The position numbers and the translations under genes are program-made. 64,000 nucleotides of DNA from Lepeophtheirus salmonis (Eukaryota > Arthropoda > Copepoda > Siphonostomatoida > Caligidae), in assembly GCF_016086655.4 (NCBI RefSeq), contig NC_052136.2, positions 1,550,001 through 1,614,000 on the forward strand. The letters are read 5' to 3'. How positions within the stretch are numbered: the first letter of the stretch is position 1; every line of letters starts with the position of its first letter. The notes beneath the pieces were generated by a model that was not told the DNA's origin, ran no database searches, and was given only the letters and a program-made list of their open reading frames with translations. Shown here in pieces: positions 1 to 11,301 of the stretch.

Positions 1-359
1 ATATTCAAGGTATATTCGGGCAAATAGGAGGGCCGGTTTTAAGAGGGCTCTTGACTTTTGAATTTACTAGTGGAATGACGTAGTTTAATGGGCAATGCAC
101 AAGGGAGAAATTATTCTCTGGAACTCAATGCCCGTAGGTTACTCAATCTTTCCTAGAGAAAGAAATATACTTCAAGTATATTGACTTCAGAGAAGATAAC
201 TAGATCAGATGGAGTAAATGTAATACTATAATGTTTACTTACACTTAATAAGTGTATCTCCATCTGACCAATTAAAGGAACATTAAAAAATGTGTACTAT
301 TTATAAAAAGAATCGGCCTTTTTTTGGTCGTTTTAAAAATGTATTAAAAAATACAATAT

Positions 360-543
360 CAGGGGACGTCCACAAGGTGGGGGAGTTGTTGCCCCTCTCA
401 ATACCAAAGAATTTTTATTTTTTACTCGTTTTTTTTTCGTCAGCATGAAAAAATTTTACGCGAAAATCGGGTCTCCAATTTTTTTTTATTGGAATTTTTC
501 CATAAAAACAATATTTGTACATATAATCCTGCGTGCGCCCCTG
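360..543. repeat. Small MITE with CAGGGG...CCCCTG ends
   Basis: A short non-coding element begins CAGGGGACGTCC and ends GTGCGCCCCTG, so its ends are imperfect inverted repeats. The same ends recur at 988-1278, 6328-7315, 9503-10023 and 21910-22188, which defines a family with consensus end CAGGGGCGTCCGCAGG followed by a G/C-rich block and an AT-rich body. Ends of this kind are typical of hAT-type non-autonomous elements; I infer that class. No clean 8-bp target duplication is visible. The surrounding 1-840 otherwise shows only AT-rich non-coding sequence. Confidence 0.6.
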
Positions 544-839
544 ATAAGATGACCTAGCCTTTGATATAATAAGATAAATCTAAAACTAAAATAGTCATCG
601 ATATTACCAAGAATTTTATTAAAACATGTAATTTTCCGAATATTTTTTTCTGAAAAAAGATAAGTCACAAAAATCGAGCATTGCAAATACATAGCATAGT
701 ATATTCATCCGATATTAGACTCTTTTTTCTTTTTTTAATATCTTCAAAAAACGTCCAGAAAATGTTAATATATATATACTAATCACGAATATTCGGGCAA
801 AAAAAATATAATCCTCTACACCTATCGGCACATCTTGTG

Positions 840-1430
840 TCGAGACCTGATCCAATACGGATTTTTTTTTGTTTTGTTTTTTGGTTCGGTCTTCTGTGAC
901 TTTTTCTAGACCGATTTATTTCGGTCTCAATCTTTGGAACGATTTTCTCCTCTTTTCTGATTTATGAATTGTACAAATATGATTTATCAGGTGCGTCTGA
1001 ATGGCAGGGCCTGCAACGAATGTGCCCTCCCTCCCCCAAATTAAGTAATTTTTTCTTTTTGACTAGAACCTTATTTCCTTTTTGTAAAGAAATATTTTCT
1101 TTACAAAAAAGATCACTCGGGCAAATTATACAGGAAAGCTAAAAATAATAATTATTTTTATCTATGAATAGCAATGAATTTTTAGTTTTTTTTTCCTAAA
1201 AATTTTAATTTTTGAAATTTTTTTCAAAAAAAAATTCAAAAACCAGGCATCCCCAAATGTAATCCTGCAGACTCTCTGTTTATGAAATATATATATAACC
1301 TAATTGTACCGATGTTCACAATTTTGAAACACACATGACATCATTAAGAATTCATGTATAGAATCCAGACCGAGTTTTAAATTAGACCGACCCAGACCAA
1401 TTTTTTTGTAAGGCGTATCTAGACGGAGCT
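840..1430. repeat. GACCGA/TCGGTC module repeat, interrupted by a MITE
   Basis: Both flanks hold GACCGA or TCGGTC modules spaced about 20-30 bp apart (about 860-960 and 1365-1415), in opposite predominant orientations. The same modules are more abundant at 48855-49885 and in fragments near 9260-9480, 16295-16340 and 22195-22265. The middle is occupied by the MITE at 988-1278, which appears nested. No coding potential is seen. The class is unknown; a foldback-type element is my inference. Confidence 0.5.
988..1278. repeat. MITE copy nested in GACCGA repeat
   Basis: Begins CAGGTGCGTCTG, has the family's CCCTCCCTCCCCC block near 1024, and ends ATCCTGCAGACTCTCTG, matching the family's CCTGCGGACGCCCCTG end. 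The interior is A/T tracts of the TTTTTCAAAAA kind. TTTAT lies immediately outside both ends, which could be a short target duplication, but it is only 5 bp of common AT sequence. Confidence 0.6.
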
Positions 1431-1552
1431 CCTTTAAATTACCAAATTATTTCAGTCCACTAAAAATGATTAAAGTCTGACATCTGTTTAGAATTTTCAG
1501 ACTGAAATTCAACCCTAATGTATCCTTACCTAATATTCTTCTTTGATTCCAG

Positions 1553-2227
1553 TACAAAAAGCCAGGAGCTGACATGGATAAAAGAGCACACAAATACCTT
1601 TGGACCCCTTCAGAGATAAAGAATTTGTTCATTGGGATCGGAATAATGTTTTTTTATCAATTTGCTGGCTATATTGTTGTCAATAATAACATTAATGATA
1701 TTCTAGCGAGCGGAAATCTCATCTCAATAGATGAGTTCCGTCCAGAAAATATCGCATCTATCGTCATTTCTGGAGCTGGTCTCTTTGGAGTCCTACTTGG
1801 ACTCTACATCACAACCAAATACTCAATAAAAGGAAAGTGGTTACTCATAGGTTCTGGTATACTCTCATCCATGGCCTTTTTTGTAATTGGATTTGTAAAT
1901 TATTACAAATTATACTATAAAGATTATTCTGCAATGTATCTATACGTTGGAACCACTGCCCTCGTGACACATATACTTTTCTACAGCGCGGGCTATGGGT
2001 CATTCTGCCTTCCTATTATAGCTGAAAGTCAATCTCCTTCAGTACGGCCGATGGCTATGTCCATTATCATGACACTTGGAGGTGGCTTTGCATTTTTGAA
2101 TGCCAAGTCCTATTATGACTTGACAGAGTATCTCGGAGGAAGATTAGACTTTTGTTTCTATATTTATGGTGCTATCAATTTACTTGGAACCATTTTTATG
2201 AAATATTTCATACGAAAAGACATTTAA
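1553..2227 (+). CDS. MFS sugar transporter (Tret1-like), last exon only
   Basis: This is the 3' terminal exon of a major-facilitator sugar transporter; the earlier exons lie upstream of the window or were not found. It starts after a pyrimidine-rich acceptor (AG at 1551-1552) in frame with the 217-codon open frame from the Met at 1574, giving about 224 residues. The opening SEIKNLFIGIGIMFFYQF corresponds to the 'EIRKPLLISLGLMFFQQLSG' segment at the start of the C-terminal six-helix half in trehalose/glucose transporters. About six hydrophobic segments follow, including a counterpart of the GFGP..W...E stretch. The protein stops at YFIRKDI, before the usual PET.G.(S/T)LEEI tail, and several signature residues are substituted, so the family is clear but the substrate is not. 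A diverged paralogue or a pseudogene is possible. Confidence 0.62.
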   Translation, partial: YKKPGADMDKRAHKYLWTPSEIKNLFIGIGIMFFYQFAGYIVVNNNINDILASGNLISIDEFRPENIASIVISGAGLFGVLLGLYITTKYSIKGKWLLIGSGILSSMAFFVIGFVNYYKLYYKDYSAMYLYVGTTALVTHILFYSAGYGSFCLPIIAESQSPSVRPMAMSIIMTLGGGFAFLNAKSYYDLTEYLGGRLDFCFYIYGAINLLGTIFMKYFIRKDI

Positions 2228-2609
2228 GGAGGATCCTTGCCGAGTGTACAAGTATATATTGTGGTTATAAGTGTTGATGATATTTAATTTAATATTGTAT
2301 ACATATATTTATATAAAATATTAAAAGTTATATTTACTATAATTCACAACCTTTATATATAAAAAAATCGGGACCAAAGGCCCAAAATCAGTTGGAAGGA
2401 GTTGAGCAATTCTTTCCAACTATGGAATATGTATTTAATAATTGCTACAATTTGTTTACCGTTTAACTATATGAGCTAATTCAACCAATCAACGTTTAGA
2501 ACAATACTGTTTAGAGGGGGAAAGCAGAAGAATCGACAGCTAACAACTAATTACAATGTAAATTTATGTGGGTTAACCATAAAGATAAATTACATATGGA
2601 GTGATGATA

Positions 2610-2868
2610 ATTAAAAAATTTGAGAAAAAATATCAAAAATTAAATATTTTGGAAAAAAATTGAAAAACTACAGGTATTCACATAAAAATTAAACTTGTGG
2701 AAAAAAAATTTAAGAATTATGTTTTTGGACAAAAAAAAATCAAAAATTAAATTGCAAATATTATTATTATTTTTTTTTTTAAATATTAAATTTTCATGGA
2801 AAAAACAAAAATTACTTAACTTGAGGAATGCTACAGCCCTTCAACCCACCCCTTGTGGACTCCCTTAG
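2610..2868. repeat. AT-rich MITE-derived segment
   Basis: Alternating AAAAATT/AATTTTT tracts with 'CTACAGGTATTCAC' remnants lead into GCTACAGCCCTTCAACCCA and then CCTTGTGGACTCCC. This reads as the reverse of the G/C-rich start of the CAGGGGCGTCC MITE family. The opposite end is not recognisable, so this is a partial or decayed copy. It abuts the transposase relic that follows. Confidence 0.45.
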
Positions 2869-3290
2869 ATAGTAACCCAAAATAATAGAATAGATCGTAT
2901 GCTACCCACGAAAGCCCTTGCACCCATTGCAGATGTAGTCCGCAGACATGGCATACCAATAGGGGATGACGGTGTCCTTGAGGTTGTTGATATTTGGGTG
3001 ACAGATGGTGTAGGCCTTGGACTCAACATGCACCCAAAAAGAGAATTCCAATGGGTTGGTATCTGGTGATTAGGGGCCACATTTTCTTTGCCCAGAAAGG
3101 CGAGTTGTCCTCCAACCATTTCTGGGCCTCTTTGGACGCGTGTGCAGCTACACTATCCTGTTGGAACACCACGTTTGTGTCGAAGTAGTTTATCTTGGCC
3201 CATGGTAATAATGCAATCTGATGATTTCTTGCCAGTGTCCCAACGTGCGTGGACCAAAATTCGTTGGACAAGTTCCAATTGCATTTTAGC
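2869..3290 (-). pseudogene. Tc1/mariner transposase relic (C-terminal catalytic part)
   Basis: On the minus strand the frame around 3271-3023 reads VVFQQDSVAAHASKEAQKW, the second catalytic Asp block of Tc1/mariner DDE transposases (FQQD.APAH.....Q.WL). KMWP and a degraded 'SPDLNP' follow. The frame then shifts, and 3020-2870 in the neighbouring frame gives a C-terminal tail with conserved HP and CKGFRGR-like residues. The N-terminal helix-turn-helix and the first catalytic Asp are absent. The reading frame is broken at least once, so no active enzyme is expected. Terminal repeats were not identified. Confidence 0.68.
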
Positions 3291-3584
3291 TGCCTTCTAA
3301 GACACTTAGTAAGATCCAGTTGTTGTTTTGTTTTTTTGCTAATTTAGTAATAAATAAAAAATATTTGACCGGAACAGTTTACTGCATTTACAAAACCCTA
3401 GACTTTTTGTAGCAAAAACGAAGTGTAAAGATTTTTTTGCCGCAACCGGTATCTTGTTTATTATTGGTTACATCAGATCATACGATAAGGAGTTGTGAAA
3501 ATTTGAGTACAAACGCTTCATAGACAGTATTGCGCTTGGCTGGTTCTGTTGATAATTATTGTGTGTCGAATATAGAGGATTCAA

Positions 3585-4136
3585 AAGAAGAAATTCGTCA
3601 TATTTTACTGAAAGGCAAAACGTGTCGAAAGCGACCAAGAAAAGTTGCGATGCATACCGGGTCGATACTCTTTCGATTTGTGTTGCACAACGGTGGTGGT
3701 TCGAGTGATTTCCCCCCCGCTCAATTCTACCCTTTACTGTGAACAACTCAACCGTTTGAAGCTGGCGATCGAACAGAAGCGTCGTCAATAATTGGTGAAT
3801 AGGAGACAACAAGACATCATCAAGACAACGGCAGGCCGCACACCTCTTTGATGACACCCCAGAAGCTCCGGGAGCTCGGATGGGAAGTTTTTATGCATCC
3901 ACCCTACTGTTCGGACCTGGAACCAAGTGACTACCACCTGTTCCTCTCTATGGCCAATGCGCTTGGGCGTACAAATTTGGCTTCAGAAGAGGCCTATGAA
4001 AATTGTTTGTCCGAGCTTTTTGCCAATAGGGACAAGGGCTTCTAAAAAAAAGGGGATTCTGAAGCTGAATTATCGTTAGCATTAAGTTATCAAACAGAAC
4101 GGGGCATATTTGGGTTAGATCGGATGATTGTAACAC
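3585..4136 (+). pseudogene. mariner transposase relic with internal deletion
   Basis: N-terminal pieces (EEIRHILLKGK, then a shifted frame with CDAY..DTLSICVAQRW, about 3585-3700) match the mariner helix-turn-helix region. After a poly-C junction near 3710 the sequence jumps to the C-terminal half: LNRLKLAIEQKR, then from 3848 MTPQKLRELGWEV, HPPYCSDLEPSDYHLF and ANRDKGF. The central part with the first catalytic Asp is missing and there are several frameshifts. The same family is represented at 20542-20932, where the same C-terminal words recur. Confidence 0.72.
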
Positions 4137-5392
4137 TTCTTATAAGGTAATGAAATTAAGAAAAAAATACAAAAATTACTTTTTTCCACCAACATATTAT
4201 ATATAAAACTTATTTATCGAAAAAATAAAATAAAGACCGGTTCAATTTACTTTGAAATTTAGTAGCATAAATTATTAAGACGATCTATTTAAATAAATTA
4301 AATATTCAATAAAATGTAATTATTTTTTTAATATTTAACAGTTGAATGAATATTGAATGTCAAATAAAGAGTGATAATTAATTATGTATTTATATATTTT
4401 GTAAGTGTGCTGTATGTAGTTAATGTTTAATTAACCATAAACATCAGGGTGTCCCAAGGTATATAGAGTGAAACATTTTTCTTCCGAAAAAAAAACTACT
4501 AAAAGGGAAAAATTATAAAATAATTGGTGAGAATTGTTCACAGCATCAAAAAGGCTAATTCAAATTAAAAGACATTAAACTTTCCCTAAGCCTCGTTCGA
4601 AATTAATGATCGATTATGAGTTTTTAACATTTTGTGTAACCTTGACCTCTCATAATTTAATTACCTTTTACTAATAACATTTATAATTTGTTTACAAAGT
4701 TGGATCAAAGTCGATTTGGAACTTTTTCCGTAATCCTTCAAATAAACATACCAATAAACGAAGGGGATTACATAATCTCTGTTCAACGTTGTTAACAGGA
4801 GTAAAAAATATAAGATTTGGTTGAAATAATATTTTAAATATCGCCAGATGTTAAAAATGCTATATGGCTCGGTACACGTTGGGAATAATTGCCATAGAAT
4901 AAGGATAATCCGTTTCATTTTAACTACGACTTGAGCATGAGGGGACACTGGGACATTTTATACTCAAATGTGAATTACAGACAAAGGTATTGTTGATCAT
5001 TAGTGTCTTTCAACTAATATTACTGCTAATAAATTTGTTGTATACAAATTGGGTAATCTAGTTGTACTCATTTCCAAGTAATTGAACAAAACATGAAGAG
5101 TTTCAACTGTTGAAATGTCTCCCCAGCAGTATAATAAAAAAAATGATGTTGAGTATATTTTATTTATTGTTCAAACAAGTCTTCAATTCTAAAAATTGTT
5201 CGAAGATATTGCTGGAAAAAAGATTGCGATAAGTCTATTTTAAAGACATTATTACAGATAATTATCCTTGTTCTACCTAAATATTTTATTTTTTAATTAA
5301 TATTCGTGTAGCAGACAATGAGATCAAATTGAATGCATTGTGTTTTTCTTTTTAATTTTAAAATTTTTTGAGACAACTTAATGAACATGTTC
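4137..5392. other. AT-rich intergenic stretch
   Basis: No convincing coding sequence on either strand; the 95-codon minus-strand frame at 4661-4948 has no recognisable motif and unremarkable composition. The stretch lies downstream of the Ldh2-family gene's stop and presumably holds its 3' untranslated region. Confidence 0.5.
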
Positions 5393-8300
5393 TTAGAGTA
5401 AATCTTTCAAAGATTTCATTGGCTCAACACCAAGTTCTTTGGCTAGTATAGCATAAGAAATAATGTGATCTTCTGTATATAAAATCCCTCCTTCAGAATC
5501 TACTTTTCGCCGATGAGCGGTTTCGGGATCGCCTGGTACTAACACTGGTAAAGAATCATCTGCAGGCGAAGAGTGACGAATTACATCCATTAGAACTTGG
5601 AGTCGTGAAGAAAATCCCTCACCAAAAACTTTAGGATTTATTGAAATGAAACATTGACCCAAATTTGCTTTCCCCGGTGTCTCTAAAAATAAAATATACC
5701 AAAATTACTGATGATTTTCAAAAAAATATATGAGCTTATATATTAACCTCTATTCATCCATTTTCGTATGAATGGACCGTATTGGGCATCAGCTAAGACT
5801 CCACAAAGTAGTTCAACCATCATGGCCAAGCCATATCCTTTATAGCCAGAATTAGTTTCACTTCCACCAAGAGGCATTAGGCCACAGCCATTATTAAAAG
5901 CTTCATCTGCATTCTGTAATAGTGATTTATTTGAATAAAGTAGGAGATTAGCAATTGATCCATTCTCTTGAACATCAAAAAAATATAGCCACAAAATTAT
6001 GTTCTACAAAAAAATCAACAAACTTTTGGCAACTTTTTTTCGAGTTAGCGGATAAAAACTGATTTTGAGGAGGAATAATATTTTTGTAGTAAAGTAATTA
6101 GGTATCACATTTCACATTTTCTTATATCACATTCCCTTTATTTTCTTAGGAAACCTTTCCTCCGAAAAGAAACAGGAAAAAGTCCTAAAACCTGTGGGTA
6201 ACTGTTAGCCAATTCCTCTCATCTACGGAATTATCATAGAATAATTGTTGGGAATTGTTCACAGCTTAAAAGGAACTGACCAGAGTTCAACCAATTACTT
6301 AGTTCACATATTTTTCCTATCAGTTGACAGAGGCGTCCCAAGAGGGTGGGCTGAAGGGGTGTAGCTCTCTCCCCCAATTTTTTTATTTTTTTTATATTTA
6401 CTAGAAAATTTAATATTTGAAAAAAAAGCTCAAAAATTTGATATTTGAAAAAAAAATAATTCAAAATTTAATATTTGTAAATTTTTTTTCACAAAAAAAT
6501 AATTTTTGAGAACAGCTGTGGATTTTGAAATTTGTTTCTAAAAATTTTAATTGTTTGAGAAAAGATACGGATTTTAAAAAAAATCGTAGAAATTTAATTA
6601 TTTTTTTTAGATGTAGAGTTTTGAAAGTTTAATTGTTTGTTAACTGCTGAGAATATTTTAATTTTTTTTCAAAAAATTTAATATTAGAAATTTAATTTAA
6701 CTTTTTTTATTTATTTTCCAATAAATTGGATTTTTAAATTTTTTCATATTTAATATAGCTCTAGAGTTTTGAAAATTTAATTAGAAAAATTACAAGCCTC
6801 CCCGCCCCCCAAAAAAAAACAAGCATATATATATAATACTGCAGAATAGGTATGGATTTTTAAACTTTCATCCATAAAAATTTAATAATTGAAATTTTTT
6901 TTTCAAAAAATTTTTAAATTGAAATTTAATTTTTTCAAATTTTTTTCCAAAAAATTTGAAAAGTTGTGGATTTTTGTAATTTTTTGAGAGCAACTATGGA
7001 TTTTTGTAATTTTTTTTGAAAACAATTTTTGGACAGCTTTTTTTGAAATTATTTTCCAAAAAATTTTATTTATAAAACTTTATTTTTTTACTTTTTTTCC
7101 AAAAAATTAATTTTTTGTGAACAGCTTTGGATTTTTGAAATTTTTCCCAAAAAATTAAATTATTTAATATTTTTTTCCAAAAAAATTAATATTAGAATTT
7201 TTTTACTTTAATATAACTTTTTTTGAAAAAGTTTAATTTTTCAAATTTTTTGTATTGCTTTTAAAAAAAAAAAAACCCTTTCTACAAAAAAAAAATAATC
7301 CTGCGGACGCCCATGATGTTGTTATGTTGTGTTAAAGTTTGGTGTGCCTTACTCAAACTAAACTAACTTTGTCCAACTTTATTCAAAATCAAAAAGTATT
7401 ACAACTGTCCCCGGTCTAAATGGATATTAAAAAACCAACCCGTGTTGGATGCCCATCAGCTCCAAGTGCCCAGGATAAAGATGGAAGTTCTTCATTCTTT
7501 CGTCTTTGCATTTCAATCTTTCCAAGGGCAACTGTTGTAGTAGCCATGTCCAGTGTAAAATAGTCTCCATTTAACCCAGGTGCAGAAATCTGAATGTTAA
7601 GATGTATGTAAGTTACTAACAACATCTAGGTATAGAGATAAAAAACTTAACCTACACAAAGGGGATTTGTACCAAATAATCGATCTTTTGAGCGTGTCGG
7701 TGTAGCCAATGGAGATGTATTTGTAAAAGACAAGCCTATTAATCCATCATTTAAAGCTTGTTCTGAATACCATTGACACATACCGAAATGATTAGATCCC
7801 TTCGCTGAAACTAATCCAATTCCAGAGTCCTTTGCTTTTTGTATAGCAAGTTTCATACAAAAATCCCCTGTGTTTAAAAAATGAGGTCAATTTTAAATAT
7901 TTCATCACAAATATGTCAATAAATCTTTAAAGTACCAACAACGACTCCCAGTCCGTTTTGGCCATCAACCCAAGCCGTGGAAGGAGTTTCTTTAAGCACG
8001 GCTGGCGTTACTTTTGGATCCGTCATTTCAGTTCTGATATCATCGACATACATTTCAAATCGATTGAGCCCATGAGAAAAATGTCCTCTATAGTCTGCTT
8101 GAAGGAGAAGATCCGATAATAACAAAGAGTGATCATGAGGACAACCCACTTTGGACAAAGAGTCGATCATGAATCTATTCACCTCATCCTAGAGAAACTA
8201 CATTATTTAGAAATTTTATATGTATGGTTGTATAAAAGTTGCAATCATATTTTAATAAGTTAGCAATAAAAGGTTGCGTGACAAATTTATGTTCCGAAAT

Positions 8301-10173
8301 AAAAATTAAGTTGATTATTTGAATAATTGTATTAAGTAATTAATATTTTCGAGGCAAAAAAATTAATTCCAATTTGAATATATTTCATATCCAATGTAAT
8401 TGAATTATTTATATTTAATTTCGGAACTTTTCGTTTGGCCTTTTTTATTGATTAATTATTTATCAAATACTACATTGAAAATTAAAAGTTAAACAAAAAA
8501 ACAACAATTAAAATTAAACTATTTTTTGACAGCAAATATTTTGAAGCTATAATATACAGTTTATTATTTAGTTTTAGCTATAATATAAAGCAATTGGGAA
8601 AAAAAATGCTAAGTAAGATTATTCATTTTACATTATTTTTGTATAATTAAACACCATTTGCAGGAACTATATTTAAGATACCTTATTTAATTATTTATCT
8701 TTAGAATGCTGGAATGTTTTTTGTAATTTTTATTATCTTTAACTTTTTAACTTCGAAATATGGTTCTAAATCGAAATTATACTATAATAACGTGATTTAA
8801 AAAAATGCTCTTACAGCTAAACCTATTGCAGTTGAGGTTTTAATGTTATTTTCGTGTTCTACGACTTAAATAGCTATATTAAATGTGAGTTTTATTCGGC
8901 GGGCGTTGCATGACATTAATTTTGTTGCATAGTGATATAATTATAGAAACATGTTTTAAAATAGAAGAAACTGGTTTTGAACATCACGTTAAATATTTTA
9001 TTTAAGTCGTACATGACTAGGGCACAAATTCTACTCAGTTCAAATTAAAGAAACTGTATAACTTAAAATATATCTTGATTGTTGGTTGCAAAATGCAATT
9101 AAAAGATATTCAATAATTATTAGTGAACATGAGGGTATTTTTCATGAATTTAAAATTTGATTTAAAATACGCCGTTACTTTTATGGTATCCTGCAGCCCT
9201 TCCTCGAAAAAGAAACAGAAAAAGGTAGTTTGCCAATTCTTCCCTACAACTATGTAATTATTACTGATGTGTCCGTACTTACTTAGGACTAAAGAATACA
9301 GTCCCTTACAATTCAGTCTCGGTCCAGTCCAGCTCAGTTTTGCATATCGGTCCTAAAAACTGATAAAGTAAGGTTCTTGATGGCGTTACTCAACTGTATG
9401 TCTTCTTTGTTTAATAAGTTCTAGTTATGATAGTCTTAAGGACCAGTCCCAAAGACCGTTAGTGCCGGTGTTAAGACTAAACTGAATAAATATGGAACGG
9501 CGCAGGGGCGTCCGGAGGATTATATTTAGGTGGGGCCTTGGTTTTTGATTATTTTTTTTTAATCCAAAGATTGAAATTTTTGAAAAAAAATTTGAAAAAT
9601 AAAATTTTGTGGAAAATAACTTCAAAAATTATATCACAAATATTAAATTTTTTTCGAAAAAAATTTCAAAAAATCCATAGCTATTCTAAAAAAAATTCAA
9701 AAATCTACAGCCGTTAAAAAAAAATTAAAAAAAGAAATTTCAAATATTAAATTTATTAAAAAAAATTTTAAAAATCCACAGCAATTTTCAACAAATAAAT
9801 ACTTTGGAAAAAAATACAAAATCCATAGTAATTCCCAAAAACATTAATATTTTGAAAAACAAAAAAAAAGTTTATCAGTTCTAAATGTAAAATTTTTTTA
9901 ACAACCCAAATTTCCGCGTAATTTTTTTTTAATTCTGTGCGAAAAAGTTATAGGTAAAAGCAAAAATTCTTAAATTTAGGGGAGCTACATCCCCTCCAGC
10001 CCACCCCCCTGTGGATGCTTCTGCATACTTTAGGTAGGGTTGAAATGTTTGTTGGTTAGAATAACAATTTTAAATATAATCTTACTTACTTTAGGAATTA
10101 ATCTGTCCGAGTGAGAGACCTTCCCTTTCATAGATTCAAATGCTGATCTTAAAATCCCGGCTTTAATCCTCAT
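5393..10173 (-). CDS. Ldh2/malate-type NAD(P)H-dependent oxidoreductase, 6 exons
   Basis: A cytosolic-type oxidoreductase of the Ldh_2 family (malate/L-lactate/ureidoglycolate dehydrogenase and piperideine-2-carboxylate reductase relatives), which interconverts 2-keto and 2-hydroxy (or imino) acids with NAD(P)H. Exons on the minus strand: 10173-10090, 8188-7936, 7867-7656, 7589-7440, 5913-5748 and 5682-5393. They sum to 1155 nt, 384 aa, slightly above the family's usual 330-360. Signatures: ADYRGHFSHGLNR (about 59-71, with the family's catalytic His), SNHFGMCQWYSE, FGTNPLC joined across the splice to ISAPG, LDMATT, and GYKGYGLAMMVELLCGVL. All splice joins keep frame; exon 3 uses the donor GTAGGT at 7655. 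The start is the least certain point: a Met at 10173 sits after a possible acceptor, and an in-frame Met at 10245 is an alternative. Introns 1 and 4 contain MITEs. The substrate cannot be told from sequence. Confidence 0.85.
6328..7315. repeat. Long MITE copy in Ldh2 intron 4
   Basis: Starts CAGAGGCGTCCC followed by GAGGGTGGGCTGAAGGGG and ends ATCCTGCGGACGCCCATG, the two ends of the CAGGGGCGTCC family. At 988 bp it is the longest copy. The interior is an irregular array of AAAAAATTTAAT / TTTTTGAAATTT units with CAGCTGTGGATTTTTGAAA remnants, as if an internal motif had been amplified. Near 6795-6835 a G/C-rich stretch and a ATACTGCAGA remnant suggest two copies fused or nested. It lies wholly within an intron. 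Confidence 0.6.
9260..9480. repeat. GGTCCAGTCC / GGACCGAT repeat fragment
   Basis: Contains CTCGGTCCAGTCCAGC, TATCGGTCCT, AAGGACCAGTCCC and AAGACCGT modules within about 200 bp, in intron 1 of the Ldh2-family gene. The same GGTCCAGTCCAGC word recurs near 16300. It appears related to the GACCGA/TCGGTC family at 840-1430 and 48855-49885. Confidence 0.45.
9503..10023. repeat. MITE copy in Ldh2 intron 1 (inverted orientation)
   Basis: Begins with an almost consensus end CAGGGGCGTCCGGAGG and ends with the reverse of the G/C-rich end, CCCTCCAGCCCACCCCC then GTGGATGCTTCTG. The interior is repeated AAAAATCCACAGC / AAAAATTTC units. It is oriented opposite to the copy at 6328-7315 in the same gene. 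Pairing between the two copies in the pre-mRNA is conceivable but unproven. Confidence 0.6.
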
Positions 10174-10725
10174 TTTGACTCTAATACTTTTAATGTCTAT
10201 AGGTAAAATGAAAATAATATATATGAGTGCCTCGAGTTTTAACAATGCGTTTTATTTATGACACCACAAAGGTTTTAACTAAAGGACTCAAGGAGAGAGC
10301 GGACTGACAAAATATAATCAATAAGCTTCTCATCATCGTATTGAGGGAGTACTATAAATTATTATGTACATGGAGAGTGAACGATATTCAGGAATATACA
10401 ATATAAACGAACAATAAGTGTTATTTTTGAAATAGGAAAATTATATAGATAATTATTTAAAGATCGTTAGCATATAAGTTATAAATGTCACTCTCAATCT
10501 TAGGTTGCATAAATGGTCCTATCCATTTCTAACCAAATGTTTGAAGAAAGGTTGGAATCCTCATGATCACTTTTCTAATTAATAATATGGCCCTTTATTT
10601 CTGATTGCCACCGCCTATTTGTCATTTTCCTCTCTCATTTCATTGGATGATCAACTATTCTAAATTATTACGAGTGTGTGTACAGTTCTAAGTGTTTATA
10701 TAGTCAGGTATAATGATGAAATTTC

Positions 10726-11120
10726 AGTGAAGAATGGGCATGTTAAAAAAAATAAAGAAACCAAAAACCCATACAATTTGAAGAATGTTTAGGAGGAGAG
10801 AAAGAATAATGTTCATTATGTTTAATTACAATGGGGTGTGACAACAGAGGATGGAGTAAAGGATATAAAAAATGACATTTGCTATGATTAATTCGATGTT
10901 GATCTCCAATTCTACTCTGAGTCAACAATGACTTACAATTATAACTCCGCAACTAATCTTCATTTTAACACACACAAATTTTCAATCAGTTTTTGAATAT
11001 ATAATTGATTCTATTTTAGAAAGAATGTTCACTACTCAGGAATTAAATAATGATGACAACTCCTAATGAAAATGAAATTCCTTCTTTATAATACCAATTA
11101 CAAATTAACGGGCAAGGCTA
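10726..11120 (-). repeat. Interspersed repeat family A, copy 1
   Basis: One of at least six related copies (10726-11120, 16390-16690, 17385-17625, 39440-39890, 44400-44460, 48545-48850). Shared words include GAATGGGCATGTTAAAAAA, AATTTGAAGAATGTTT, GGAGAGAAAGAA, CAATTCTACTCTGAGT and ACAATTATAACTCCGCAAC. The longer copies continue through TTCACTACTCAGGAATTAA to ACAAATTAACGGGC. It has no protein-coding frame and no simple-repeat nature. The class is not recognised. Confidence 0.65.
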
Positions 11121-11265
11121 ACAACATACAAGATTCACATTATTATTCATTGGATATAAACATACATGTACATGCGGTGTGTTTTTTACTTGGCCCATTA
11201 ATTTGTAATTAGTAGTATAAAGAACGAATTTTATTTTCCTTAGCAGTTGTCACTATTATATTTTT
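11047..11265. repeat. Imperfect inverted repeat (about 75-bp arms)
   Basis: The left arm (about 11047-11125: ATGACAACTCCTAATGAAAA then CTTTATAATACCAATTACAA) is repeated in reverse complement at about 11190-11265 (CCCATTAATTTGTAATTAG then ATTTTCCTTAGCAGTTGTC). By eye the arms are roughly 80% alike around a 65-bp spacer. The left arm also forms the end of family A copies, so this could be the terminal hairpin of the repeat. Confidence 0.55.
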
Positions 11266-11301
11266 TTATTATTATCTATTTTGCAAAAATCTCGATCAAC
11301 A

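Noticed and set aside
9503..10023. Terminal exon or coding origin for the AT-rich MITE bodies
   Set aside because: Frames are short and of extreme Lys/Phe/Asn composition, as expected from A/T tracts.
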